NCBI RefSeq assembly: GCF_000466985.1
Contig: NZ_BATC01000017.1
Coordinates: forward strand, 1-43,222
From: Brevundimonas abyssalis TAR-001
Lineage (GTDB): Bacteria; Pseudomonadota; Alphaproteobacteria; Caulobacterales; Caulobacteraceae
Direction: 5' to 3'
DNA length: 43,222 bases
Position 1 is the first letter of the stretch. Each line of letters starts with the position of its first letter. The position numbers and the translations under genes are program-made. The notes beneath the pieces are model-generated. The model saw only the letters and a list, made by a program, of their open reading frames with translations, was not told the origin of the DNA and made no database searches. This document shows, in pieces, positions 16,169 through 25,625 of this stretch.

Positions 16169-17278
16169 TCGCCCCGCTTGTCGCCCACGCGCGCGGCCAG
16201 GGCGGCCCCCATGAAGGCGTCCAGATCGCCGTTCAGCACGCCGTCGGTGTCGGACGTCTCGACGTTGGTGCGCAGATCCTTGACCATCTGATAGGGCTGC
16301 AGGACGTAGCTGCGGATCTGGTGGCCCCAGCCGATGTCGGTCCTGGCGTCGGCCAGGGCCTGGGCCGCGGCTTCGCGCTTCTGAAGCTCCAGCTCGTACA
16401 GGCGCGCACGCAGCATCTTCCAGGCCTGCTCGCGGTTCTGGTGCTGTGAGCGCCCGGCCTGGCACGCCACCACGGTGTTGGTGGGGACGTGGGTCAGGCG
16501 GACGGCGGAATCCGTCTTGTTGATGTGCTGACCGCCCGCGCCGGAGGCCCGGTAGGTGTCCGTGCGCACGTCCGACGGATTGATGTCGATCTCGATGGTG
16601 TCATCCACCACCGGCGAGACGCCGATGGAGGCGAAGGAGGTGTGACGCTTGGCTGCTGAATCGAAGGGGCTGATGCGCACCAGACGGTGCACGCCGGACT
16701 CAGACTTCAGCCAGCCATAGGCGTTGGGGCCGGAGATCTGGATGGTGGCGGACTTGACGCCCGCCTGCTCGCCGTCGGTCTCTTCCTGGATCTCGACCTC
16801 GTAGCCGCGTGACTTGGCCCAGCGGCTGTACATGCGCAGCAGCATGCCGGCCCAGTCGTTGGACTCGGTGCCCCCGGCGCCGGAGTTGACCTCCAGATAG
16901 GCATCGTTGCCGTCTGCCTCACCGGACAGCAGGGCCTCCAGCTCGGCGCGGGCGGCGCGGTCCTTGATGGTCTTGAGGCTGGCGCGGGCGTCCTCGAGGG
17001 TGGCCTCGTCGCCTTCCTCGTCGGCCATTTCGGACAGCATGACGGCCTCTTCCAGACCGTTCTCCATCTCCCGCACGGCGTTGATCTGGGTCTCCAGCCG
17101 CGAGCGTTCACGGCTGAGGGCCTGGGCCTGGTCAGGGTTGTCCCACAGGGTGGGGTCTTCGACGCGAGCGTTCAGCTCGTCGAGTTTTCGGAGGGCAGGC
17201 TCCCAGTCAAAGACGCCTCCTGAGCAGAGCCAGGCTCTGCTCGATGTCGGCCTTGGCGGCCTCGACATCCGGTCTCAT
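16153..17278 (-). CDS. prfB: Peptide chain release factor 2, with programmed +1 frameshift
   Basis: RF2 ends translation at UGA and UAA. The true start is ATG 17278 ([16 protein letters not shown]); after 23 codons the frame meets TGA (17209-17207), and the ribosome must slip +1 at CTT to read GAC TGG GAG onward, giving 374 residues. Seen downstream: the tripeptide anticodon SPF in [16 protein letters not shown] and the catalytic GGQ at residues 248-250 ([18 protein letters not shown]). A longer open frame reaching further upstream in the +1 frame ([14 protein letters not shown]) is not the real N-terminus. It lies 73 bases downstream of the PBP1A gene on the same strand. Confidence 0.97.
17207..17221 (-). 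other. prfB: Programmed +1 frameshift site of prfB
   Basis: On the minus strand AGGAGG (17221-17216), three bases, then CTT TGA C. This is the layout of E. coli prfB, where a Shine-Dalgarno-like element three bases before CTT-TGA-C makes ribosomes slip +1 when RF2 is scarce, an autoregulatory loop. Spacing is identical. Confidence 0.95.
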
Positions 17279-17306
17279 CGCATCACTCCCGAAGCGAAAA
17301 CAGGTG

Positions 17307-17330
17307 CGCCGCCCGAGGATTCGGGCGGCG
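17307..17330 (-). terminator. Hairpin between PBP1A and prfB
   Basis: CGCCGCCCGA (17307-17316) pairs perfectly with TCGGGCGGCG (17321-17330) around GGAT. In the minus direction the T-rich stretch (CTGTTTT) comes only several bases after the stem, so this may be a weak terminator or an RNA-processing hairpin. Confidence 0.45.
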
Positions 17331-17351
17331 GCGAATGCTTGATCTAATCGG

Positions 17352-19795
17352 TCAGTACAGCCCGCTCAAGTCTTCTGCGGGCTCCCGCTGTGGCGCAGGC
17401 GCGGGTTCGGCGGGCTGGGGCGAGGCCTGTTGCTGTTGCTGGGCCTGACGCTGGGCCTCGGCTTCACGGCGCAGAACGTCGGTGTAGGCCTGCGGGCCTT
17501 CCCACGTCTGAGGCTCCGGCGTCGGCTCGACGCGGCGCTCGGTGCCCGGGCGGAACGCCTCCTCGATGCCGTTGACGGTCCGGAAGATCGCATTGCGGGG
17601 CCGCACGAACGGGCGGGCCGGCCGCTCCTTGAGCGCCTCGGTCATGAAGTTGATGAACACCGGCACGGCCGTCGCGGCGCCCGCTTCGCCGGAGCCCAGC
17701 GACCGGTTGTCGTCGAAGCCGATGAAGACCCCGACCACGATGTCTGTGGTGTAGCCCACGAACCAGGCGCTGCGGTATTCGTTGGTGGTGCCGGTCTTGC
17801 CCGCCACCCAGGGGCCCAGGCCCCGGGCGCGCACGCCGGTGCCGCGCTGGATCACGCCTTCGAGCATGGAGCTGATCTGGTAGGCGGTGATGGCGTCGAT
17901 GACCTGCTCCCCGCGCGGCGTCAGCCGGGGCGAGGCGCCGCCGTCGAAACCGCGGCCGCAGGTGCGGCAGGCCCGGTCGTCGGCGCGATAGATGGTGCGG
18001 CCGTTGCGGTCCTGCACAAGCTCGATCAGATAGGGCTCGACCCGGCGTCCTCCGTTGGCGAAGGCGGCGTAGGCGGCGGTCAGGCGATAGGGCGTGGTCT
18101 CCCCCGCCCCCAGCGACAGCGACAGATTCGGCTCCATGTCGTCGCCCGCGCCCATGTCCTCCGCGAGCTGGACGACTTCGTCCATGCCCACCGCCTGGGC
18201 CAGACGCACGGTCATGACGTTGCGCGACAACTCCAGCCCCCGGCGCAGGGTCTGGGGGCCGTAGTACTGGCGGCTGTAGTTCTCGGGCGTCCACGGACGC
18301 CCGCCGGCCCCGCCCGGGAACGAGATCGGCGCGTCCAGCACGATGCTGGACGGGGTGAAGTCCCCCTCCAGGGCTGCGGCGTAGACGATGGGCTTGAAGG
18401 CCGAGCCCGGCTGGCGTTCCGCCTGGGTGGCGCGGTTGAAGCTGGACAGGGCGTAGGAATAGCCGCCGACCATGGCCAGCACGCGACCCGACTGGGGCTC
18501 CATGGCCACAAGGGCGCCGTTCACGGCGGGCACCTGTTTCAGGGCGAACTGTCCGCCCTCGGCCGGCTCGACAAAGATCAGGTCGCCGACCTCGAGACCC
18601 GCGCCCGCGCGGGCCCACGCCACGTCGGCGGACAGCAGGGTTCCGGTCTGGTCGTCTTGGGCGGTGCGGATGCGCACGCCGTCGCCGACGCTCTCCACCA
18701 CGGCGGCGCGCCATTCGCGGCGCTCGGGCGGGGCGGACTGCTCGGACGCCTCGTCCTGCCAGCCCTCCGCGATGTCCACATTGCCCCATGCCCCGCGCCA
18801 ACCATGGCGGCGGTCATAGTCCTCGAGCCCCTGCATCAGGGCATCGCGGGCGGCGGACTGCAGCGACGGATCCAGCGTCGTGCGCATGTAGTAGCCGCCG
18901 GCGTTGATGTCCTCGCCGAACATGCCCAGGGCCCGGCGGCGGGCCTCCTCCACGAAGAAGTCGGCGTCCCGATACTGGGCCCGGCGCGGCGCGTCCTGGG
19001 TGGTCAGCGGGCGGGCGCGGGCGGCCTCGTACGCCTCCTCGGTGATGAACCGGTTCGAGCGCATGGCGCCCAGCACCCAGTTGCGGCGGTCCAGGGCGCC
19101 TCGGGGCGGCGGATGGGGTGATAGTTGTTGGGACCCTTGGGCAGGGCGGCCAGGAAGGCGGCTTCATCGACCGTCAGCTGGTCCAGCGACTTGCCGAAAT
19201 AGTTGAACGCGGCCGAGGCCACGCCATAGGAGCGATAGCCGAGGAAAATCTCGTTCAGATAGAGTTCGAGAATCTGCTCCTTGGACAGGGTCGCCTCGAG
19301 GCGGCTGGCCAGGATCGCCTCGCGCAGCTTGCGGCCGATGGTGCTCTCATTGGTCAGCAGGACGTTCTTGGCCACCTGCTGGGTGATGGTCGATCCGCCC
19401 TCGAGCCGCCGGCCCTGCACCGCGTTCAGCACGTTCTTGAACATGGCCCGGCTGACGCCGCCCACGTCGATGCCGCCGTGCTGGAAGAAGTTGGAGTCCT
19501 CGGCCGCCAGGAACGCCTGGACCACCGGGGCCGGGATCTGGTCGTAGGTCACATAGATCCGGCGTTCCTGGGAGAATTCGCCGATCAGGGTTCCGTCGCC
19601 CGCATAGACGCGCGTGGCCGTGGCCGGACGGTATTCCGCCAGCTCGCCCGCGTCGGGCAGGTCATGGAAAAGCCAGGCGGCGTAAATGGCCAGCAGAAGC
19701 CCCGCCAGGGCGATGGCGCCCAGCAGGCCGATGCCGGCCAGAACGAACCAGCGTTCGCCGATAGACTTCACGCGGAACTCCGAAAATCGCCCCAT
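17352..19795 (-). CDS. mrcA: Penicillin-binding protein 1A, bifunctional transglycosylase/transpeptidase (frameshifted here)
   Basis: Class A PBP that polymerises and cross-links peptidoglycan. One base restored near 19098 joins the halves into ~814 residues. Order: short cytoplasmic tail, membrane anchor (residues ~19-42), GT51 domain with the catalytic Glu in AAEDSNFFQHGGIDVGG and GGSTITQQVAKN, an OB-like insert, then the transpeptidase with SAFK in RQPGSAFKPIVYAAAL, SRN in ELSRNVMTVRLA, and KTG in VAGKTGTTNEYRSAWFVGY. The C-terminal ~55 residues are Pro/Gln-rich and disordered. It lies downstream of the amidase gene (74-base gap), a common alphaproteobacterial order. Confidence 0.93.
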
Positions 19796-19869
19796 ATGGC
19801 CGGTATTAGCCCGCGTCCGGCGAGGGCGCCAGTCCGGATGAGAAGGTCAGGCCACGCAAGATGGTACGG

Positions 19870-21105
19870 TCAGCGTCCGCCGCCCGCCTGACCGGCGCCC
19901 GCCACCATCAGGCCCGCGTCCGGCTGGGTGAAATAGCGGTCGATGCCCTGCGCAGTGGCGCGCATGAGGCGGGTGCGGCCGCGTTCGTCGGTCAGGAGCT
20001 GCTCGTCGTCGGGATTGGTCATGAAGCCCATCTCCAGCAGCAGGGCCGGGACGTCGGGGGCCAGCAGGACCTCGAAATTAGCGTCGCGGTGGCTGCGGTT
20101 CAGCATCGGATGGCCCGAGGCCTCCAGATGGGTCAGCAGGACGCGCGCCGCCTGGGCCGAACGGTTCTGGGTGGCGCGCTGGGTCATGTCCAGCAGGATG
20201 CGGTCGACCGTGGGATCGCGGCCGGGCAGCTGGAGATCGGCGTGCCAGCCGTCGCGGCTGGTGGCCTGGCGCACGGCGCGCACGGCGCCTTGTTCGGACA
20301 GGGTGTAGACGCTGGCGCCCCGCGTGGTGCGGTCGTTACCCGCATCGGCGTGCAGCGAGATGAACAGGTCCGCCCCGGCCTCGCGGGCCATGGCGACCCG
20401 GCGCGAGCGAGTGACATAGACGTCCGACGTGCGGGTCAGCATGACGCGGTAGCCGCCGATGCGTTCGATCTCGGTCTTGAGATCCTGGGCCGCCTGGAGC
20501 GTCACGGCGCTTTCGTTGACGCGCCCGCCCAGGGTTCCGGGATCGTGCCCGCCATGGCCGGCGTCGATGACGATCAGGGGCCGCTCGCGCCTCTGAGGGG
20601 CGGAAACCGTCCGCGGCGGATTGCGCTCGGGCCGGGGGGCCGCGGCCGCGTCGGTGGCCTTCAGGTCGATGACATAGCGATAGTGGGGGATCCCGTCGCC
20701 GGGGGGCAGCAGGAAGCGGCGCTCCACTTCGGCGCCGCCGGCCAGCTCCAGCCGCAGCTCCGCGCCGCGGCCGGATCCCTGCATTTCATAGGCGCGCACG
20801 AGGCCCAGGCCGCGCCCGCTGACGCCCTGCGCGGCCGAGACACCGGACAGGCTGAGCACCACACGCCCGGCCTCGCCCGACTCACGGACGGAACCGCGGG
20901 CGGTCCGCTCCATGTCCACCACGATGCGGGTCCGCTCGGCGTCGCCGCCGAAGCGCACACGCAGCACATCGCCCTGGGCGCCCAGGGCCAGACCGGCCCC
21001 CGCCGCCAGAACGCCCACCGCGAAAACGATCAGGGCGGCAAGGATCAACAGGCCGCGACGAACACGGCCTTCTTGTCCAGCAAAGCTCTCGACCATTCGC
21101 GACAT
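19870..21105 (-). CDS. N-acetylmuramoyl-L-alanine amidase, AmiC-like
   Basis: Periplasmic zinc amidase that cuts the bond between N-acetylmuramic acid and the stem peptide, needed for cell separation. A cytoplasmic tail and one hydrophobic segment (LLILAALIVFAVGVLAAG) act as signal or anchor; an AMIN-like beta domain follows; then the Amidase_3 domain with Zn ligands in IDAGHGGHDPG, NES and LFISLHADA, and catalytic Glu in LLLEMGFMTNPDDE. The start is uncertain: ATG 21105 (411 aa) is used; ATG 21096 and TTG 21123 are in frame. Followed by PBP1A. Confidence 0.9.
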   Translation of the reverse strand: MSRMVESFAGQEGRVRRGLLILAALIVFAVGVLAAGAGLALGAQGDVLRVRFGGDAERTRIVVDMERTARGSVRESGEAGRVVLSLSGVSAAQGVSGRGLGLVRAYEMQGSGRGAELRLELAGGAEVERRFLLPPGDGIPHYRYVIDLKATDAAAAPRPERNPPRTVSAPQRRERPLIVIDAGHGGHDPGTLGGRVNESAVTLQAAQDLKTEIERIGGYRVMLTRTSDVYVTRSRRVAMAREAGADLFISLHADAGNDRTTRGASVYTLSEQGAVRAVRQATSRDGWHADLQLPGRDPTVDRILLDMTQRATQNRSAQAARVLLTHLEASGHPMLNRSHRDANFEVLLAPDVPALLLEMGFMTNPDDEQLLTDERGRTRLMRATAQGIDRYFTQPDAGLMVAGAGQAGGGR

Positions 21106-21533
21106 GCGCGATGCACCCACCAATTAAAGTGTTCTTTCCACCACCATGCCATGCCGTGGTGAGCAACGGGTTAAGGCGGACGGCGCTTTCCATTCGCCCC
21201 GCGCATCACTATGCTATGCACGGGTCGCTCGCCGCGAAGGTGCGTGAACGGCCCAATTCCGCCTTATCCGACGGGTTTTCCGGACCATCCGGCCGACTCG
21301 CTCACCTGAGGCCGATAGCGCCGCGTGCGCACCGGTCTTGGAGCAAACGATAACAACCATGGGCCTGACGCCTTCCGTCTCCCCGCAGCCTGACGACGCA
21401 GCCGGCGCAAATCGCGCCCGCGTCCGCTTGGCCTTGGGATCGACGCGGGCCATGCCCCTCACACCATACCGGCGAGCCGCTCGCGCCTTCCTGATCGAAG
21501 GCCGAGGTCCGGCGCGCCCTGGAGATACCCTTA
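21106..21533 (+). promoter_or_regulatory. 428-base divergent gap: amidase promoter and probable long rne leader
   Basis: No gene is visible. Toward rne, a TATGCT at 21212-21217 (within CATCACTATGCTATGC) is a possible -10 element, which would give a leader of ~300 bases. Long rne leaders that RNase E itself cleaves are known in other bacteria, so autoregulation is plausible. GGAG stands 10-11 bases before the rne ATG. Confidence 0.35.
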
Positions 21534-24107
21534 ATGTCGAAGACAATGCTGATCGATGCGGCGCACGCGGAAGAAACGCGCGTCGCCATCGTGGATGGCC
21601 GCCAGGTCGAGGAATTTGATTTTGAATCCAAGGCGCGGCGACAGCTGCGCGGCAACATCTATCTGGCCAAGGTCACCCGCGTAGAGCCCAGCCTGCAGGC
21701 GGCCTTCGTGGAATACGGCGGCAATCGCCACGGCTTCCTGGCCTTCAACGAAATCCACCCGGACTACTACCAGATCCCGGTCGCCGACCGCGAAGCCATC
21801 ATGGCCGAGACGGACGATGACGGCGACGAGCAGCTCGAGCGTGAAAGCGCCGATGACGAGTCCGAAGGCGGTCCGGCCGAGGAAGAACGCCTGAAGCGTC
21901 GCCTGATGCGGCGCTACAAGATCCAGGACGTCATCAAGCGCCGTCAGATCCTGCTGGTGCAGGTGGTCAAGGACGAGCGCGGGGCCAAGGGCGCGGCCCT
22001 GACCACGTGGCTGTCGCTGGCCGGCCGCTACTGCGTGTTGATGCCCAACACCGGCAAGGGCGGCGGCATTTCGCGCAAGATCACCCAGGCCACAGACCGC
22101 AAGCGCCTGAAGGCGGCGGCGGCGGCGCTGGAAGTGCCAAAGGGCATGGGCCTGATCATCCGCACGGCCGGCGCCAAGCGCACCAAGGCCGAGATCAAGC
22201 GCGACTACGAATATCTGCTGCGCCTGTGGGAGACGATCCGCGAGACGACGCTGAACTCCAATGCGCCCTCGCTGATCTATGAGGAAGAGAACCTTGTCCG
22301 GCGCGCCGTGCGCGACATGTTCGACAAGGATTTCGACGGCATCCAGGTCGAGGGCGAGGAAGGCTGGCGCGAGGCGCGGGACTTCATGCGCGTGCTGATG
22401 CCGTCGCAGGCCAAGAAGGTGCACCTGTACAAGGGCTCCAAGCCGCTGTTCGCGGCCCAGGGCATCGAGGACATCCTGCACCAGATCCACCAGCCGGTGG
22501 TGCCGCTGAAGTCCGGCGGCTATCTGGTGATCAACCAGACCGAGGCCCTGGTGGCCATCGACGTCAACTCGGGGCGCGCCACCAAGGAGCGCAACGTCGA
22601 GCAGACGGCCTACAAGACCAACATGGAAGCGGCCGTGGAGGCCGCGCGCCAGCTGCGCCTGCGCGACCTGGCCGGGCTGGTGGTCATCGACTTCATCGAC
22701 ATGGATGAGGCCAAGAACAACCGGTCGGTCGAGAAGGTCCTCAAGGACGCCCTGTCCACGGACCGGGCCCGCGTCCAGATGGGCAAGATCTCGATCTTCG
22801 GCCTGATGGAGATCAGCCGCCAGCGTCGCCGCATCGGCGTGCTGGAAGGCGCCACCGAGGTTTGCCCGCACTGTCAGGGCGCCGGGCGCATCCGGTCGGT
22901 GGAATCCGCCGCCCTGATGGCCCTGCGACTGGTGGACATCGAGGCGGGCAAGGGCGGCGCCGGGTCGGTGAACCTGCGCCTGTGCACGGCGGTGGCCCTG
23001 TACGTCCTGAACCACAAGCGCGCCCATCTGAGCCGCCTGGAGGAACAGCGCGGCCTGTTCGTCAACGTGATCGTGGACGACAGCCTGGCCCAGAGCGAAC
23101 ACGTCATCGAGCGCACCGAGACGAACGAGGACTTCGAGCCGCCGTATCAGGACAAGGCCCTGCCCTCGTCCATCGACGACATCGATGATCTCGCCGTCGA
23201 GGATGACGACGATGAGGACGAGTACGAAGACGACGATTCCGAAGAGACCGAGACCTCGGATCGGGGTGGCGGCGAACGGACCGAAGCCCGCGACGGGACT
23301 GACGAGAACGATGGAAACGGCGAAGGCCGCGGCCGTCGCCGGCGTCGTCGCCGCCGTGGCGGACGCGGCGGCGAGGATGACGAGTCCGGCGCCGCCCCGG
23401 CCCGCGAGGACGACTCTTTCGAGGCCGCGGGCAATGATGACGAAGGCGGCCGTCGCCGCCGCCGTGGACGCCGTGGCGGTCGCCGCGCGCGTGAAGAGGG
23501 CGATCGCGACGCCTACACCTGGGTGCGCGGCCGCACGCCGTCGGTGCAGGACCCCTATGTCTGGTTCAACCCGCTGGACCTGATGGAGGGCGGACGCCCC
23601 GAACGCAGCGAGTCGGCCGAACGGCCGGAACGCAGCGAACAGACCGAACGGGCTGAAAAGCCCGCGCAGCCCCGCCGCAGCCGCCATGAAGCCGCCAAGG
23701 CGCGTGCGGCGTCGGAAGGCATGACGCCCAGCGAAGCCAAGCCGTACGTGGAGCCGGACACCGTTCCCGCTCCGATCGAGGCCGCTGTCGAAGCGCCCAA
23801 GCGTCGACGCGTTCGCCGCAAGCCCGCCGCCGATGTGGCGGGCGAGGCGCCGGAGACCGCAGCCGCCGAACCGGTCGTGGTGGTGAATGAGGCCCCCGCC
23901 GAATCGCCCCGGCCCGAGCCCGAGCCCATCCAGGCGCAGGCTGAGCCCGAACCGGAACAGGCGCCGGAACCGGCCGTGGCCCCGGCCGCGCCGGAGCCCC
24001 GCCCTGAACCCGCAGCGAAACCCGACGTGGCGGCGATCATCGAGGCGGATGACGCCCAGATTTCCGCCCCGCCCGCCAAACCCAAGCGCGGGTGGTGGCG
24101 CCGCTGA
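21534..24107 (+). CDS. rne: Ribonuclease E
   Basis: Essential endoribonuclease that starts mRNA decay, matures rRNA and tRNA, and scaffolds the degradosome. 857 residues: an S1 domain (about 35-170) holding an acidic insert (TDDDGDEQLERESADDESEGG), the catalytic DNase I-like part with metal-binding D343 (IDVNSGR) and D386 (VVIDFIDMDEAKNN), and the Zn-link C444/C447 (CPHCQGAGR). The tail is disordered: an acidic stretch, two Arg-rich blocks, then a Pro/Glu-rich run ending PKRGWWRR. In Caulobacter the terminal GWW segment docks PNPase, and the S1 insert has been linked with RhlB helicase binding; conservation here supports a similar degradosome. Confidence 0.97.
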   Translation: MSKTMLIDAAHAEETRVAIVDGRQVEEFDFESKARRQLRGNIYLAKVTRVEPSLQAAFVEYGGNRHGFLAFNEIHPDYYQIPVADREAIMAETDDDGDEQLERESADDESEGGPAEEERLKRRLMRRYKIQDVIKRRQILLVQVVKDERGAKGAALTTWLSLAGRYCVLMPNTGKGGGISRKITQATDRKRLKAAAAALEVPKGMGLIIRTAGAKRTKAEIKRDYEYLLRLWETIRETTLNSNAPSLIYEEENLVRRAVRDMFDKDFDGIQVEGEEGWREARDFMRVLMPSQAKKVHLYKGSKPLFAAQGIEDILHQIHQPVVPLKSGGYLVINQTEALVAIDVNSGRATKERNVEQTAYKTNMEAAVEAARQLRLRDLAGLVVIDFIDMDEAKNNRSVEKVLKDALSTDRARVQMGKISIFGLMEISRQRRRIGVLEGATEVCPHCQGAGRIRSVESAALMALRLVDIEAGKGGAGSVNLRLCTAVALYVLNHKRAHLSRLEEQRGLFVNVIVDDSLAQSEHVIERTETNEDFEPPYQDKALPSSIDDIDDLAVEDDDDEDEYEDDDSEETETSDRGGGERTEARDGTDENDGNGEGRGRRRRRRRRGGRGGEDDESGAAPAREDDSFEAAGNDDEGGRRRRRGRRGGRRAREEGDRDAYTWVRGRTPSVQDPYVWFNPLDLMEGGRPERSESAERPERSEQTERAEKPAQPRRSRHEAAKARAASEGMTPSEAKPYVEPDTVPAPIEAAVEAPKRRRVRRKPAADVAGEAPETAAAEPVVVVNEAPAESPRPEPEPIQAQAEPEPEQAPEPAVAPAAPEPRPEPAAKPDVAAIIEADDAQISAPPAKPKRGWWRR

Positions 24108-24163
24108 GGCGGGGACGCTAGATTGATGCGGGGGCGCGGGGGCTGAAGTCGAGGAGTTCGAAC

Positions 24164-25609
24164 ATGGCCTTGCCTCGTCGTCTCGTTTCGGGCGTCGCCG
24201 CAGCTGCGGTCCTGGCGACAGGACTGTTCACGGCGGAGACCGCTTCCGCCCAGTCCATCATCCGTGACACCGAGGTCGAGGCCATCATCCGTGAATGGTC
24301 CGACCCGGTGCTGGACGCCATGGGACTGGAGCCGGATGACGTCACCATCCTGCTGATCAACGACCCGACCCTGAACGCCTTCGCCACGCGCGGGCAGATC
24401 ATGGGCTTCCACACAGGCCTGATCCTGGAGACCGACAACCCGGGCCAGCTTCTGGGCGTGATCGCCCACGAGGCCGGGCACATCAAAAACCGCCACACCC
24501 TGCGGGACGGGGCGTCCGACGCAGGCATGCAGCCTTTCCTGGTGTCCATGGCCCTGGGCGCCCTGGCCATCGCGGCGGGCGCGCCGGACGCGGGCGCGGC
24601 GCTGCTGGGCAGCTCGGGCTATTTCGGCACCATCGGCGCGCTGCAGTACATGCAGAGCCAGGAGGGCGAGGCCGACCTGACCGGCGCCCAGGCGCTGGAC
24701 CGCGCGGGCCTGTCGGCGCGGGGCCTGGTGGAGTTCTTCGAGGAATTCCGGGCGCAGGAAGTGTTTTCCGACGCCCGCCGCTATCCCTATTTCCGCAGCC
24801 ACCCGCTGTCGTCGCGACGGATCGAGAACTTGCGTCGACCGGTCGAGAACCTGCCCAACCATGACGCCGTCGAGCCGGAGCACTGGGCCGGTCAGCACGC
24901 CCTGATGCTGGCCAAGATCGATGCGTTCCTGAATCCGCCCGCCCAGACCTTCCGCACCTATCGCGAAAGCGACACCTCCCTGCCCGCCCGCTATGCCCGG
25001 GCCATCGCCTGGTATCGCCAGGGCGAAACCCAGCGGGCGGTGGACGCCGTGGACGTCCTGATCGCGGAGGACCCGGAAAATCCCTACTACTGGGAGCTCA
25101 AGGGTCAGATCCTGTTCGAGGCGGGCTCTCCCGCCGACGCCGTGCCGGCCCATGCCCGCGCGGTGGAGTTGATGCCGCAGGACGCGCCCCTCCTGCGCAT
25201 CAATCTGGCGCACGCCCTGATCGAGACCCATGACGAGACGGTGCTGGAGCGCGCGATCACCGAGCTGCGCCGCGCCACGATCGATGAACCGAACAATCCC
25301 ATGGCCTGGCGGCTGATGTCTCAGGCCTATGCGACGCTGGGCCTGGAGGGCGAGGCGCGCCTGGCCTCGGCCGAGTTCCACTTCTCCGTGGGCCAGCAGC
25401 GTCAGGCGACGCAGTTCGCCCTGCGGGCCCGCGACATGCTCGATCCCGGATCGGTCGAGTGGCGGCGGGCGGTGGACATCGTGCTGGCCTCCGGCGCCAC
25501 GCCCGAGGACCTGGAAGACCTGGATCGTCGCCAGGGCGAACGGCCGCGGTCCCTTTATGAAGACGTGACGGCGCGACGCCTGTCGCACACGCCCGCGCAT
25601 CAGCACTGA
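24164..25609 (+). CDS. M48 family metalloprotease with TPR-like C-terminus (BepA-like)
   Basis: A 481-residue secreted protease. A Sec signal peptide (1-29, cut near ETASAQ) leads to the M48 domain with HEAGH (H102, E103, H106) and a third zinc ligand, E169, in SQEGEADLTG. Residues ~270-450 form helical repeats of TPR type (YARAIAWYRQGETQRAVDAVDVL, YYWELKGQILFEAG). This layout is that of BepA/YfgC, a periplasmic protease-chaperone for outer membrane protein assembly; that role here is inferred. GAGGAG precedes ATG 24164 at good spacing. The DsbA-like gene follows after 16 bases, likely co-transcribed, pairing a periplasmic protease with a thiol-oxidoreductase. Confidence 0.9.
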   Translation: MALPRRLVSGVAAAAVLATGLFTAETASAQSIIRDTEVEAIIREWSDPVLDAMGLEPDDVTILLINDPTLNAFATRGQIMGFHTGLILETDNPGQLLGVIAHEAGHIKNRHTLRDGASDAGMQPFLVSMALGALAIAAGAPDAGAALLGSSGYFGTIGALQYMQSQEGEADLTGAQALDRAGLSARGLVEFFEEFRAQEVFSDARRYPYFRSHPLSSRRIENLRRPVENLPNHDAVEPEHWAGQHALMLAKIDAFLNPPAQTFRTYRESDTSLPARYARAIAWYRQGETQRAVDAVDVLIAEDPENPYYWELKGQILFEAGSPADAVPAHARAVELMPQDAPLLRINLAHALIETHDETVLERAITELRRATIDEPNNPMAWRLMSQAYATLGLEGEARLASAEFHFSVGQQRQATQFALRARDMLDPGSVEWRRAVDIVLASGATPEDLEDLDRRQGERPRSLYEDVTARRLSHTPAHQH

Positions 25610-25625
25610 GCCCCCAGGAGATTTC

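Noticed and set aside
16153..17268. prfB starting in the +1 frame ([14 protein letters not shown]...)
   Set aside because: The upstream part is a shadow; the real leader is in the zero frame and joins through the programmed frameshift at CTT TGA C.
17430..19121. A 563-codon open frame on the plus strand opposite the PBP1A gene
   Set aside because: It is antisense to a clear PBP1A with all catalytic motifs, and its residues are Gly/Ala/Arg/His-rich without any motif, as expected for a high-GC shadow frame.
21531..23687. A 718-codon open frame on the minus strand opposite rne
   Set aside because: It is antisense to RNase E; the composition (His, Gln, Leu, Val runs) is that of the complement of RNase E codons.
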